A DNA stretch of 64,000 nt from Streptococcus infantis SPAR10 (GTDB lineage: Bacteria; Bacillota; Bacilli; Lactobacillales; Streptococcaceae). Of this stretch, positions 45,323-54,470 are shown one piece after another. The stretch lies in the NCBI RefSeq assembly GCF_000279535.1, contig NZ_ALCH01000003.1, forward strand, positions 1 through 64,000, given 5' to 3'. The translations under genes and the position numbers were made by a program. The notes under the pieces are model-generated. The model ran no database searches. It saw nothing but the letters and a program-made list of their open reading frames with translations, and was not told where the DNA came from. The number at the start of each line of letters is the position of its first letter. Position 1 is the stretch's first letter.

Positions 45323-46183
45323 TTAAGATTGGTGATTGAACAAGGCATGGGTTGCTTGGTGGATGTACTGAGCAGTGTCTGCATTGTTCATAGTGTAGAG
45401 ATGTACCCCTGCTACGTCTTGCGTTACCAAGTCTACGATTTGGTCTACGGCATAGGCAAGTCCTGCTGCTCTGAGTGACTCAGGGTCATTCTCATACTTG
45501 TCCAAGATAGCCTTAAACTTACGTGGGAGATGGATATTCTCACAAGTCTTCAAGAGACGAAGCGCTTGGTTACGATTCAGGATTGGCATGATTCCGGCAT
45601 GAATCGGCACATCAATCCCTGCCAAGGTACATTTGTCTTGGAAGTCGTAGAAACGCTCATTGTCAAAGAAAAGCTGAGTGACAAGGCTTGAGCAGCCTGC
45701 ATCCACTTTTTTCTTGAGATTTTGAATATCTGAGATTTGGTTTGGCGAATCAGGGTGACCTTCTGGGTAACAAGCTCCAATAACATCAAAATGTGGTGCC
45801 TGTTCATTGATAAACTCAATCAAGTCTGTGGCGTAACGAAAATCCTTTTGTGGCTCAACATCTGGAATGATATCCCCACGCAAAGCCAAGATTTTCTGAA
45901 CCCCAACCTTATCCAAATCCGCAATAGTCTCAGCCACCTTATCCTTAGTCAAGTAGATAGCTGGCAAGTGAGCAATGGTTGGAATCTCCAAGTCATTTTG
46001 GATATAGTCAGCCAAACGAACCGTCGTCTCTTTGATATTAAATTTATTATTACTAGCAGTCACACTGATGAAGTGTGGTGCCAAGCCCTGCATGTCTTTC
46101 AGGGCTGCAATAATTTTATCATTGCCTACTGCTGGGTTTGGAGGGAAAACTTCAAATGAGAGGGACGGTGTTTGACGCGACAT
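45323..46183 (-). CDS. metF: methylenetetrahydrofolate reductase
   Basis: 286 aa TIM-barrel flavoprotein. FEVFPPN near the N-terminus (catalytic Glu), LALRGD and CSSLVTQLFFD are typical. It supplies 5-methyl-THF to MetE. It lies 61 bases after metE on the same strand, so the two are co-regulated. Confidence 0.95.
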   Translation of the reverse strand: MSRQTPSLSFEVFPPNPAVGNDKIIAALKDMQGLAPHFISVTASNNKFNIKETTVRLADYIQNDLEIPTIAHLPAIYLTKDKVAETIADLDKVGVQKILALRGDIIPDVEPQKDFRYATDLIEFINEQAPHFDVIGACYPEGHPDSPNQISDIQNLKKKVDAGCSSLVTQLFFDNERFYDFQDKCTLAGIDVPIHAGIMPILNRNQALRLLKTCENIHLPRKFKAILDKYENDPESLRAAGLAYAVDQIVDLVTQDVAGVHLYTMNNADTAQYIHQATHALFNHQS

Positions 46184-46244
46184 ATGTATAACCTTTTCTA
46201 GTTGATTTCTTACTGATCAACCGTATAGAGAGAACTGTCTTTTC

Positions 46245-48494
46245 TTACAATTTCTCACGCGCAGCTTTCGCAGCTTCTACAAGGCGGATCAAGCTTTCTT
46301 TCGTTTCTGGAATACCACGTGTTTTCAAACCACAGTCAGGGTTGATCCATACTTTCTTGCTTGGTACTTTAGCAAGGATTGCTTCGATGGTGTGGTCGAT
46401 TTCGCCTTCGTTAGGCACACGAGGTGAGTGGATATCGTAAACCCCAGGTCCAACTTCTGTTTGGAAGTTTTTCGCTTTAAGTTCGTCCAAGATTTCAAGG
46501 TTTGAACGGCTAGCTTCAAATGAGATAACGTCTGCATCCATGTTGTCGATAGCTGGGATGATATCTGTAAATTCTGAGTAACACATGTGAGTGTGGATTT
46601 GTGTGTCTGGCGCTACTGTTGAGTGTACCAAACGGAAGGCTGGAATAGCCCAGTCAAGGTAGTCTTCGTACCAGTCGCTACGACGAAGTGGCAATTTCTC
46701 ACGAAGAGCAGCCTCGTCGATTTGGATGATTTTCACGCCTGCAGCTTCAAGGTCAAGTACTTCATCCTTGATTGCAAGAGCGATTTGAAGAGTAGAATCC
46801 TTGATAGAGATGTCTTCACGTGGGAATGACCAGTTAAGGATAGTAACAGGTCCAGTCAACATACCTTTGACAGGTTTGTCAGTACGGCTTTGTGCGTAGC
46901 TAGACCATTTCACAGTGATTGGGTTGAGACGAGTCACATCACCCCAGATGATTGGTGGTTTAACCCCACGCATACCATATGATTGTACCCAACCATTCTT
47001 AGAGAAGAGGTAACCTGACAAGTTTTGACCGAAGTACTCAACCATGTCATTACGCTCGAATTCACCGTGTACAAGCACGTCAAATCCAACTTCTTCTTGC
47101 CATTTGATCCATTCGTCGATGGTTTCAGCAAGGAAGGCATCGTATTCTTCTTGTGACAATTCACCCTTACGGAAAGCCAGACGTTTAGCACGAACTTCTT
47201 TTGTTTGAGGGAATGAACCGATGGTTGTTGTTGGAAGAGCTGGAAGTTTGAAGGCATCTTCTTGGATAGCTTCACGTTCTGCAAAGGCTGGCAAACGAGT
47301 GTAGTCTGCATCTGTCAATCCTGCGATACGAGCACGAAGTTCCGCATTTTCACCAACACGTTCAGTCGCAAAGAGTTCTTTGTTTGCTGCAAGAGCCTCT
47401 GCACCTTGACCGTTGCGGATAGCATCCAAGTCACGGATTTCATCCAATTTTTCAACTGCAAATGCAAAGTGGTTCAAGATAGCTGGTTCAAATTCTTCGT
47501 TAGCAGTTGTAAATGGCACATGAAGAAGTGAACATGAGCTTGTCAAAACGATGTTTTCAGCTGGGATTTGCTCAAGAACAGCCAAGCTCTTTTCGTAGTT
47601 GTTGCGCCAGATGTTCTTACCATTGACAATACCTGCATAAAGAGTCTTGTCAGCTGGGAATCCACCTTTAACAAGTTCAAGAGTTTTCTTACCTTCAACG
47701 AAGTCAAGACCGATCGCATCTACTGGCAATTTCACAAGGTCAGCGTAAACGTCACGCACGTCACCGAAGTAAGTTTGAAGCAAGACTTCAAGACCTTTCT
47801 TGTCAGCCAAGAGTTTGTTGTAGATGTTCAAGAAGAGTGCTTTTTCTTCTTCTGTCAAATCTTTGACAAGAGCTGCTTCGTCGAGTTGGATACGAGTTGC
47901 ACCAAGTTCAGCCAATTTCGCAAAAACATCTTGGTAAGCAGCTACTAAGCTATCCACGAAATCTTCTGCTTTCACACCTTCTTCAAAGTCTGACAATTGA
48001 AGGAACGTGAATGGACCGACAAGGACAGGACGAGTGTTAAGACCCAATTCTTTAGCTTCTTGGAACTCATCGAAAATCTTGTGACCAGCCAATTTTACTT
48101 GAGTGTCTTTTTCAAATTTAGGAACGATGTAGTGGTAGTTAGTGTTAAACCATTTCTTCATCGGAAGGGCACGAACATCCCCTTTTTCTCCTTGGTATCC
48201 ACGTCCCAAAGCAAAGTAGCGTTCAAGGTCAGACAATTCTAAGTTTTGAACAGATGCAGGAACTACGTTGAAAAGGAAGGCAGCATCAAGGAAGTTGTCA
48301 TAGTGAGAAAAGTCATTTGATGGGATTTCAGTGATGCCTTTTTCTTTGACGATGTTCCAGTGTTTTGCACGCAATTCTTTAGCCGCAGCCAAGAGTTCTT
48401 CTTCTGAGATTTCTTTTCTAAAATATTTTTCAGTTGTAAATTTTAATTCGCGGAATTCACCCAAACGAGGGAAACCGATAATTGTAGTTGACAT
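46245..48494 (-). CDS. metE: cobalamin-independent methionine synthase
   Basis: 749 aa, two fused barrel domains. C-terminal zinc ligands: His-x-Cys in THMCYSEF, Glu nearby and Cys in NPDCGLKTR. Transfers the methyl group of methyl-THF polyglutamate to homocysteine. Its leader carries a MET-box, so expression is expected to follow methionine/homocysteine through a MetR/MtaR-type LysR regulator. Confidence 0.97.
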   Translation of the reverse strand: MSTTIIGFPRLGEFRELKFTTEKYFRKEISEEELLAAAKELRAKHWNIVKEKGITEIPSNDFSHYDNFLDAAFLFNVVPASVQNLELSDLERYFALGRGYQGEKGDVRALPMKKWFNTNYHYIVPKFEKDTQVKLAGHKIFDEFQEAKELGLNTRPVLVGPFTFLQLSDFEEGVKAEDFVDSLVAAYQDVFAKLAELGATRIQLDEAALVKDLTEEEKALFLNIYNKLLADKKGLEVLLQTYFGDVRDVYADLVKLPVDAIGLDFVEGKKTLELVKGGFPADKTLYAGIVNGKNIWRNNYEKSLAVLEQIPAENIVLTSSCSLLHVPFTTANEEFEPAILNHFAFAVEKLDEIRDLDAIRNGQGAEALAANKELFATERVGENAELRARIAGLTDADYTRLPAFAEREAIQEDAFKLPALPTTTIGSFPQTKEVRAKRLAFRKGELSQEEYDAFLAETIDEWIKWQEEVGFDVLVHGEFERNDMVEYFGQNLSGYLFSKNGWVQSYGMRGVKPPIIWGDVTRLNPITVKWSSYAQSRTDKPVKGMLTGPVTILNWSFPREDISIKDSTLQIALAIKDEVLDLEAAGVKIIQIDEAALREKLPLRRSDWYEDYLDWAIPAFRLVHSTVAPDTQIHTHMCYSEFTDIIPAIDNMDADVISFEASRSNLEILDELKAKNFQTEVGPGVYDIHSPRVPNEGEIDHTIEAILAKVPSKKVWINPDCGLKTRGIPETKESLIRLVEAAKAAREKL

Positions 48495-48574
48495 GTTTTG
48501 TCCTCCAAAAATTGTTGTTGAAACTATCTTAACAGAAAAGAAAGCGTCTGTATAATTGTAAAAAATTAGGCTTT

Positions 48575-48595
48575 GATATAGTTTGAAACTATATC
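48575..48595 (-). promoter_or_regulatory. MET-box upstream of metE
   Basis: A perfect palindrome with 10-bp arms (GATATAGTTT) and one central base. It matches the streptococcal MetR/MtaR motif TATAGTTTnAAACTATA and lies 80 bases before metE. Confidence 0.85.
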
Positions 48596-48609
48596 GCTTT
48601 TTAAGTTAC

Positions 48610-48640
48610 AAAAAAAGATTTGGAGAAGATTCCCCAAATC
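48610..48640 (-). terminator. terminator of the toxin-antitoxin pair
   Basis: A GATTTGG/CCAAATC stem followed on the minus strand by seven Ts. Confidence 0.7.
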
Positions 48641-48752
48641 CTTTGATAGATATAGATTAGTAACCTTTCAAGGTTGCTATGTTCTTCACAAAAAATAATG
48701 AATTGAAAGCTGACTATGGCTTGTTATTAGAAAAGACTATAGGCACTGATTC

Positions 48753-49046
48753 TCAACTATTTTCCTGTTCAAGTGGGACGACTGCGAGTGTCTTGCCTAA
48801 ACTGGCTAGAACTTTTAAGACGGTATCTAACTGAGGACTCGTCTTTCCTGTTTCCATCCTAGCTATGACCGGCTGGCTCACTCCACTGAGTTCTTCTAAC
48901 TTTTTCTGGCTAATTCCTTGCTCATGTCTAGCTTCAATTAACTCACTCATAATAGCTACTCGCATATCACTTTCAAGAATTCCTTCCTTGGTAAAGAGTT
49001 GAGACCGAACATCCTTCCAATTACTCCCGATGGCACTATTTTTCAT
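48753..49046 (-). CDS. HigA-like XRE-family antitoxin
   Basis: The ATG at 49046 follows AGGAG by 8 bases. 97 aa. Helix-turn-helix [34 protein letters not shown] (about 45-78), with an N-terminal segment likely to bind the toxin. It overlaps the end of the toxin gene. The toxin-first order is the HigBA pattern. Confidence 0.85.
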   Translation of the reverse strand: MKNSAIGSNWKDVRSQLFTKEGILESDMRVAIMSELIEARHEQGISQKKLEELSGVSQPVIARMETGKTSPQLDTVLKVLASLGKTLAVVPLEQENS

Positions 49047-49401
49047 CACTTACTCCTCTTTCTTTTAAGTCCTTCAGTTCACGCTTGGCTTTTTCAATCT
49101 CTCTCCTAGGAGTTTTCTGAGTCTTTTTGACAAAATGATGTAAAAGAACAAAACTCTCATCAAGCCAAGCTACAAATAAAATTCTATCCCTAAGAGGTCT
49201 TAATTCCCATATCTCATCTTCCAAATGTTTCATATAGGGTTCACCAGCTCTAGTCCCATGCTGACTAAGCAACTCAATATAGTCGTTTAGTTTATTCAGT
49301 TTAATGCGACTATCTTTACTTTTACGACAGACTAATTCTCTCATATAATCCAAGACTGGCTCATTTCCATTTTTGTCCTTATAGAAGTAAATCGTGTGCA
49401 C
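49036..49401 (-). CDS. HigB/RelE-like toxin (Gp49 family)
   Basis: Probable GTG start at 49401 (or TTG at 49404), set by AAGAGG at 49411-49416; the TTG at 49419 coincides with the transcription start region and is unlikely. 121 aa. The motif series [41 protein letters not shown] and [19 protein letters not shown] is that of the PF05973 (Gp49) ribosome-dependent mRNA interferases of the RelE fold. The basic residues needed for RNA cleavage are present. Confidence 0.82.
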   Translation of the reverse strand: MHTIYFYKDKNGNEPVLDYMRELVCRKSKDSRIKLNKLNDYIELLSQHGTRAGEPYMKHLEDEIWELRPLRDRILFVAWLDESFVLLHHFVKKTQKTPRREIEKAKRELKDLKERGVSDEK

Positions 49402-49423
49402 CAAGCAACCTCTTTTCAATTTA

Positions 49424-49452
49424 ATTATAACTCAAAAGTTATTAAAAGTAAA
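49424..49452 (-). promoter_or_regulatory. promoter and operator of the toxin-antitoxin pair
   Basis: TTTACT (49447-49452) and TATAAT (49424-49429) on the minus strand have a 17-base spacer. An inverted repeat ATAACT-N4-AGTTAT (49427-49442) overlaps the -10, a fitting site for autorepression by the HigA-like protein. Confidence 0.65.
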
Positions 49453-49469
49453 TCCAATACTTATAAAAA

Positions 49470-49495
49470 GAAGACCTTAGAATCATTCTAAAGGT
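49470..49495 (-). terminator. terminator after the Pyr_excise-like gene
   Basis: AGACCTTAGAA pairs with TTCTAAAGGTCT (one bulged A). On the minus strand a T-rich tract follows. Confidence 0.5.
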
Positions 49496-49556
49496 CTCAT
49501 TTTAATTATTCGAAAAAATTACGAAAAGAGTTCTAAATTAGAGGTTATACTGACTC

Positions 49557-49922
49557 TTACTCCAGCTCTATCCCTTTCTCACGGAGATTAGCCAGACACT
49601 CCTCATAGTAGGCTGTGTCATGCTCGCTATAGATCGGACTATTCAGCTTTTCCTCTGCTAAGTCTCGATAAGGAGGGCAAGTTTTCCCTCGGTAGTTCTT
49701 ATCTAACCACTCTGGACTGACATTGTACCCACGACCAGCCATCTCCTCCATAATCAAACGATGATAGGCATAGAGACGATAGGGCGAGTGGCTAAAGACA
49801 TAGTCAACCGTCGCATGCTTTCTGCCCCAACCATTGCCACGCAGAGCGCAACACTCTCGATGTTGCCCCAAGAGCTGAGGACGGGGAAGTTGTGGAATCA
49901 AAGCCTCATGCCAAAGTCTCAT
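49557..49922 (-). CDS. pyrimidine dimer DNA glycosylase-like protein (Pyr_excise)
   Basis: 121 aa. The N-terminus MRLWHEALIPQLPRPQLLGQH and the following ECCALRGNGWG and HATVDYVF are characteristic of the TIGR02328/PF03013 group related to T4 endonuclease V. A role in UV-damage repair is a family-level guess; activity in bacteria is not well established. It overlaps the DUF1722 gene by 17 bases. Confidence 0.7.
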   Translation of the reverse strand: MRLWHEALIPQLPRPQLLGQHRECCALRGNGWGRKHATVDYVFSHSPYRLYAYHRLIMEEMAGRGYNVSPEWLDKNYRGKTCPPYRDLAEEKLNSPIYSEHDTAYYEECLANLREKGIELE

Positions 49923-50310
49923 GGGAGTCTCCTTTCAACAAAGTCGATTCTTGCAGATAAGCATTTGGGTAACGTTCAAGTAAATCTCGAGTTCTAACAA
50001 TCAAATCTTCCTTAGAAGCTTGACCAGAGCGATAGCGATCTAGTAAGAGCATATAGTCTTTGCGCTCGTCAAGACTGGCTTTCTTTTTAAAATAGCCCCA
50101 AATATGCTGGAAGGCATTGCAAACCTGACCCCTGTGTTCTGGAATCTGGCAGGCACGGTCAATCATCTCTTGAACCTGACTCAGCTCCACCACTTCTTGC
50201 TTGAGATACTGGCGAATGTCCTTGTAAATATTGCTGGAATGGCTCAAAACAAGGTATTTATTTTCCGCCCATAGTTGCTGACAGAGGGCACGTTGGTTGT
50301 TGTTTTCCAT
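49906..50310 (-). CDS. DUF1722/YbgA-like protein
   Basis: 134 aa, helical. LWAENKYLVLSHSSNIYKDIRQYL and FQHIWGYFKKKASLDERKDYMLLLDRYRSG correspond to DUF1722, a domain often found alone or fused to DUF523 and linked to DNA repair by context. It is translated together with the Pyr_excise-like gene and lies 80 bases after hsdM. Confidence 0.7.
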   Translation of the reverse strand: MENNNQRALCQQLWAENKYLVLSHSSNIYKDIRQYLKQEVVELSQVQEMIDRACQIPEHRGQVCNAFQHIWGYFKKKASLDERKDYMLLLDRYRSGQASKEDLIVRTRDLLERYPNAYLQESTLLKGDSHETLA

Positions 50311-50392
50311 ATTTCTCCTAACTTTCTACTAGTTCCCAGGAAATACGGAAACAAAGTTGTATTTTATAAAATGAGAGAATAAATTAAGCCCA

Positions 50393-51994
50393 TCACCCTT
50401 TAAAGTTTTTCAAAAACTCTTTGAGCTCAGCATCAGCTTCTGGTGTGGTTCCGTGGAGTTGGTTGAGCATTTCAAGTAGAGAAGCTGTTTGGATTTCGAT
50501 TGCTTGATTTGTCTGGTTAATCTTGCTGACGATGTCTGTCAGCGGCTCTACTTCTTCTTCCTCAAAGGTATCTACATAGCGAGGGATATTGAGGTTATAG
50601 TCATTTTCGACGATTTCTTCATAGCTAGCCAGATGGGCAAACTTATCCATCTCCTCACGAGACTTGTAGGCTTCCAGAATCTTTTCGATATGGGCATCCG
50701 TCATGATATTCTGGTTTTTCCCCTTATCAAACTCCTTAGAAGCATCGATAAAGTAAACATCACGATTGGTACGGTTCTTTTTGAGAATGATGACCGTTGT
50801 CGGAATACTGGTATTAAAGAAGATATTGGCAGGAAGACCGATAACCGTATCAATAGCCCCTTCTTCTAACAAGGCCTTACGAATGGTTCCTTCCGCATTT
50901 CCACGGAAAAGAACACCGTGGGGAAGGACGATAGCCATGACCCCATTATCCTGCTTGAGGTGGTAATATCCATGCAGGAGAAAGGCAAAATCAGCCTTGG
51001 ACTGGGGTGCTAGTTTCCCAAAAGGAGAGAAACGAGGATCGGCCAGAAAGCCAGAACTTGCTGACCACTTGGCAGAGTATGGAGGATTCATGAGAACCCC
51101 ATCAAAGTTGGTCGGTTCTTGTGTCGGCCAGTCTTCATCCAAGGTATCGGCATTGTGGAGAAATTGATTCTCAACTGGAACACCGTGTAGAATCATGTTC
51201 ATACGAGCCAAGTTATAAGTCGAGGTATTGAGCTCCTGACCAAAGTAGACCACTGTCTGCGGCTTATGAGAGTATTTCTTGGCATTGAGCAAGAGAGAGC
51301 CTGATCCCATAGTCGCATCATAGATGGTAAAACCTTCCTGGTCTTCACGACCCAAAAAGGCAATCTGAGTCATGAGCTTGGCAACAGGCTGAGGTGTATA
51401 GAACTCACCAGCTTTCTTACCAGAGTCAGTCGCAAACTGACCGATCAGATACTCATAGGCATCCCCCAGCATATCACCAGCATGACCAGCCACATCCAGC
51501 ACAGCCAACTCTTTCATGACTGCTGCCACCGTTTGGTTTTGCTTTTGCGGAGTTGCCCCTAGCTTTTTAGAATAGAGGTCGATATCTTCAAAGAGATTTT
51601 CATAGAGGTCATCACTCTGCTCGATATCACGAAAACCTTGAGCTAGATCTTCCAGCTGGAAAGTTCCCTCATTGATACGTGCTACCAGAGCCGTAAAGGT
51701 CAGGTCTGGTTTGATGATATAGTTAAGTTCATCGTTCATGACAGAGACCAGATCCTCATGGGTATCTGCGTCCTCATAGTAATTGTGATAGACCTCAAGG
51801 GCATCCTCCAGACTATCTGTCCCTTCTTCCATAGTCTCCGCCACGAAAAAGAGCATCTTATCAGATAGGTACTTGTAAAAGACCATGCCCAAGAGATAGG
51901 ACTTATAGTCATTAGCATCCATCTTGGAGCGGAGAACATCCGCTGAGTTCCACAGGGCTTGGTAGAGCGACTGGGAAGTTTGTGTTGTTTCCAT
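50393..51994 (-). CDS. hsdM: type I restriction-modification methyltransferase subunit
   Basis: 533 aa. The N-terminal helical HsdM_N domain (about 10-150) precedes the adenine-N6 methyltransferase domain, with motif I YDATMGSGSLLLNA (about 225-238) and motif IV NPPYSAKW. It is the last gene of the operon, 36 bases after the AAA-DUF4435 gene. Host DNA methylation by HsdM with HsdS protects against HsdR. Confidence 0.95.
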   Translation of the reverse strand: METTQTSQSLYQALWNSADVLRSKMDANDYKSYLLGMVFYKYLSDKMLFFVAETMEEGTDSLEDALEVYHNYYEDADTHEDLVSVMNDELNYIIKPDLTFTALVARINEGTFQLEDLAQGFRDIEQSDDLYENLFEDIDLYSKKLGATPQKQNQTVAAVMKELAVLDVAGHAGDMLGDAYEYLIGQFATDSGKKAGEFYTPQPVAKLMTQIAFLGREDQEGFTIYDATMGSGSLLLNAKKYSHKPQTVVYFGQELNTSTYNLARMNMILHGVPVENQFLHNADTLDEDWPTQEPTNFDGVLMNPPYSAKWSASSGFLADPRFSPFGKLAPQSKADFAFLLHGYYHLKQDNGVMAIVLPHGVLFRGNAEGTIRKALLEEGAIDTVIGLPANIFFNTSIPTTVIILKKNRTNRDVYFIDASKEFDKGKNQNIMTDAHIEKILEAYKSREEMDKFAHLASYEEIVENDYNLNIPRYVDTFEEEEVEPLTDIVSKINQTNQAIEIQTASLLEMLNQLHGTTPEADAELKEFLKNFKG

Positions 51995-52030
51995 AATATT
52001 TCTTTCTTTTTTATAAATTCAAAAATCTAT

Positions 52031-53887
52031 CTATTGCTTCAATAGTTTCATTTCTAATTCTTCAAAATATTTATGACGTAATTTTTTCTGTAAATCATTA
52101 TCCAATGCAATACGTTTTAAAGCTTTATCTTTAAAGTTTGGAACTATTTCTGTGTTTCCTCTATAATCAATTATTTCTTTTTTTAAGTTACAAATCTTTA
52201 ATATTCTTGAAAAATCAGATGAAGCCAAACTTTCTTCAACGATAAAAGTTATATTATCAACCGTTGAAGATGGATTAAATTCATTTACTAAATCTTTTAA
52301 AAATTCTTCAACATCTTCTTTTGTTGGTTTATTATTTTCAATACGATTACCTTCCAAAAATTCATCGAGTCTTTTTTTCAAGGCAATACTTATTATTTTC
52401 TCTTTCTTTTCTTCACAAGATTTAATGATACTCCGTTGAAGATTTTCAAATTTTCGTTGTTTTTCTTTGTCATCGTCAAATGGTAAGCATGACTTCACAA
52501 CTGCTTCATCAACAAGCATCATCTCTACTTCATTAAATGGAAGAACAAAAATCCCCTCTTCTTTGTTCTCTTTAATACTACTTTCATCCATCCAATCATA
52601 ATCAATAATTCCATATGCTTTATTTCCATGCATTTTGTTTAAATTATTATAAGCTTTTGTATGCTGGATGACCTGTTTATGTCCTTGAACTGGTTTGACA
52701 AAACAAAATTCACTGAATAATTTGGAATATATTTGATAGTCCAGACTATTTTTAGTTCCTTCGCAAAATAAAATTGGTTTCTTTGTACCTGATACTTCAG
52801 TTAATAAGTCCAAAGGTAAATTCAGAGAATCATCTAATTTCTGGTGTTCCAAGCTGTAAGGTGCTTCAAATTTCTTACACCATATATAAGTAGCATTTGT
52901 TCTTGATTGAACAAAGTCCATATTATGTGAAGCAAAAACAAATTGGCAATCAGATCGCTCTGATATTAGCAAATCCCACAATTCATTATAGACAGCAGCA
53001 TTAAGGAATGTTTCTGGTTCATCAACCACAATATAGCTATTTTCTGGAGCAAGAAGAACACTGCCTATATAAAATAAAATACAACGTTCTCCATCACTTA
53101 GGCCATTTATACTATATTTAGAACCATTTTTTTCAACTTTAACAACTCTATCATCAGGTTCAAGCTCAAATTTTATTTCTGGGAAAATTTGGTTCCATAT
53201 ATATTCTACTCTATCCCATAAAGTTAAAGGTAAATCTTTTTCTTTTCTTGATTTACGAGTAACTATGTTTGTGTAGTCTTTTACCAACAATGTTATTAAT
53301 TTAGTAAACTTATTTGAAAAATCGTTTTCAATCTTTGATTGATACAAATCAATTGTTTCATATTTAAGATCGACTTTTTTTAAATCTTGAATATATCTTT
53401 CTCTAGAAATTCCATTACGATCATGGATATTTGAAACAAAATATAACAATTTCTGAGCAGGTAAAACATACATCTCATCTATACTATTCTTTCTTAACTC
53501 ATTAATAAGACTAGTTTTTCCTGCCCCATTAGCTCCTATGATAACTGTGGTAGAATCTATTTTAGCAATGAAAGAGAAAAGTTTAATTACTTTGAAATTA
53601 TATATAATTTGAGGAAATATAGAATCATATGAATAAATATTGCCACCAAAACAATTGTAGATGCTTTCTAACAAATTATCACGTAATGTTTTGTACCTTA
53701 CCGTTACATCATTAGACAAAACTTCTTCATTTAGCTCATCATTTATAAAAGAAATCAGTTCAGATAGATAATTATCTACTCTACTATATAGATCTTTATC
53801 ATGATCAGCTATCTGACTCAAATTATCTTGAAATCTTTCCCTTTCAGATTCTAACTTTTCAATTAAATCTGTTTTAGAACTATACAT
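52031..53887 (-). CDS. AAA ATPase fused to a DUF4435/TOPRIM-like domain (PARIS-like)
   Basis: 618 aa. The ABC-type AAA ATPase half has Walker A IGANGAGKTS (about 117-126), a coiled middle, signature NGLSDGER (about 261-268), Walker B YIVVDEPE (about 285-292) and FASHN (about 318-322). The C-terminal half begins PILFCEGTKNS (Glu376), followed by IIDYDWMD (429, 431) and FNEVEMML. This glutamate plus D-x-D set is typical of DUF4435/TOPRIM-like nucleases. The order is that of AriA and AriB of PARIS joined in one chain. PARIS is an abortive system triggered by phage anti-restriction proteins. Low G+C compared with hsdR/hsdM. The OLD-nuclease family is the main alternative. Confidence 0.75.
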   Translation of the reverse strand: MYSSKTDLIEKLESERERFQDNLSQIADHDKDLYSRVDNYLSELISFINDELNEEVLSNDVTVRYKTLRDNLLESIYNCFGGNIYSYDSIFPQIIYNFKVIKLFSFIAKIDSTTVIIGANGAGKTSLINELRKNSIDEMYVLPAQKLLYFVSNIHDRNGISRERYIQDLKKVDLKYETIDLYQSKIENDFSNKFTKLITLLVKDYTNIVTRKSRKEKDLPLTLWDRVEYIWNQIFPEIKFELEPDDRVVKVEKNGSKYSINGLSDGERCILFYIGSVLLAPENSYIVVDEPETFLNAAVYNELWDLLISERSDCQFVFASHNMDFVQSRTNATYIWCKKFEAPYSLEHQKLDDSLNLPLDLLTEVSGTKKPILFCEGTKNSLDYQIYSKLFSEFCFVKPVQGHKQVIQHTKAYNNLNKMHGNKAYGIIDYDWMDESSIKENKEEGIFVLPFNEVEMMLVDEAVVKSCLPFDDDKEKQRKFENLQRSIIKSCEEKKEKIISIALKKRLDEFLEGNRIENNKPTKEDVEEFLKDLVNEFNPSSTVDNITFIVEESLASSDFSRILKICNLKKEIIDYRGNTEIVPNFKDKALKRIALDNDLQKKLRHKYFEELEMKLLKQ

Positions 53888-53896
53888 AACTCCCCC

Positions 53897-54454
53897 TTAT
53901 ATAAACATATCCTGCAAAAGTTTCTTTTTCAAAGTCTTAAGCTGAGAAATTTTTTCTTGGTGAGAATTGATAAGGTCGTCGAGGTTGCGGAAAAGAGAAC
54001 CTATGGCGGATTGTTCTTCAATTTCAGGATGATACACTTTGTAGTTCCCAAGTTGAGGAGCTGTTAGTTGAGGAACACCCGTAGACTCATTTAAAATTCT
54101 CATAGAATTAATCTGATTTTCAAGATAATCAACATCAATATTTTCCGATTGAAGAGTCAGAAGTCTAACAATTGGAGTGAAATTTTCATGTCGAGCTACT
54201 GCATATCCAACATCTCCGCGACCTGTAACGGTCACTGCAGGAGCTTTCACTTTATAATCGTCATAAAATCCAACGATTCCTTTGTTTGTCAAAGCATTTG
54301 CAATAACGGGATATTTTCCACTTTCCTTCAATCTTACTTTATCTACATCACCACCAGCAGATATTTTGACTATATCTGCTATTCTATTTTCTACCCAAAA
54401 AGCTTCAAAATTGTTAAACCTAATCTTGGGAATTTTTCTATTCTGATTTTTCAT
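53897..54454 (-). CDS. hsdS: half-size type I specificity subunit (single TRD)
   Basis: The start is taken at the second ATG (54454; 54460 is equally possible), giving 185 aa. Full HsdS proteins are about 400 aa with two target-recognition domains. Here there is one TRD (about 15-150; GKYPVIANALTNKGIVGFYDDYKVKAPAVTVTGRGDVGYA) and one conserved helix (EKISQLKTLKKKLLQDMFI). Half-HsdS proteins can dimerise to recognise a palindromic bipartite site. The downstream sequence does not encode a second half, so this is probably a natural short form or a remnant. It is 10 bases after the HerA gene. Confidence 0.85.
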   Translation of the reverse strand: MKNQNRKIPKIRFNNFEAFWVENRIADIVKISAGGDVDKVRLKESGKYPVIANALTNKGIVGFYDDYKVKAPAVTVTGRGDVGYAVARHENFTPIVRLLTLQSENIDVDYLENQINSMRILNESTGVPQLTAPQLGNYKVYHPEIEEQSAIGSLFRNLDDLINSHQEKISQLKTLKKKLLQDMFI

Positions 54455-54470
54455 AATCATTTCTTTCTTA

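Noticed and set aside
48678-48827. Plus-strand ORF opposite the antitoxin's end
   Set aside because: No RBS, and it overlaps the conserved antitoxin gene on the other strand.
52031-54454. hsdS plus AAA gene considered as one broken long HsdS
   Set aside because: The second gene has complete ATPase and DUF4435-like motifs and no TRD sequence.
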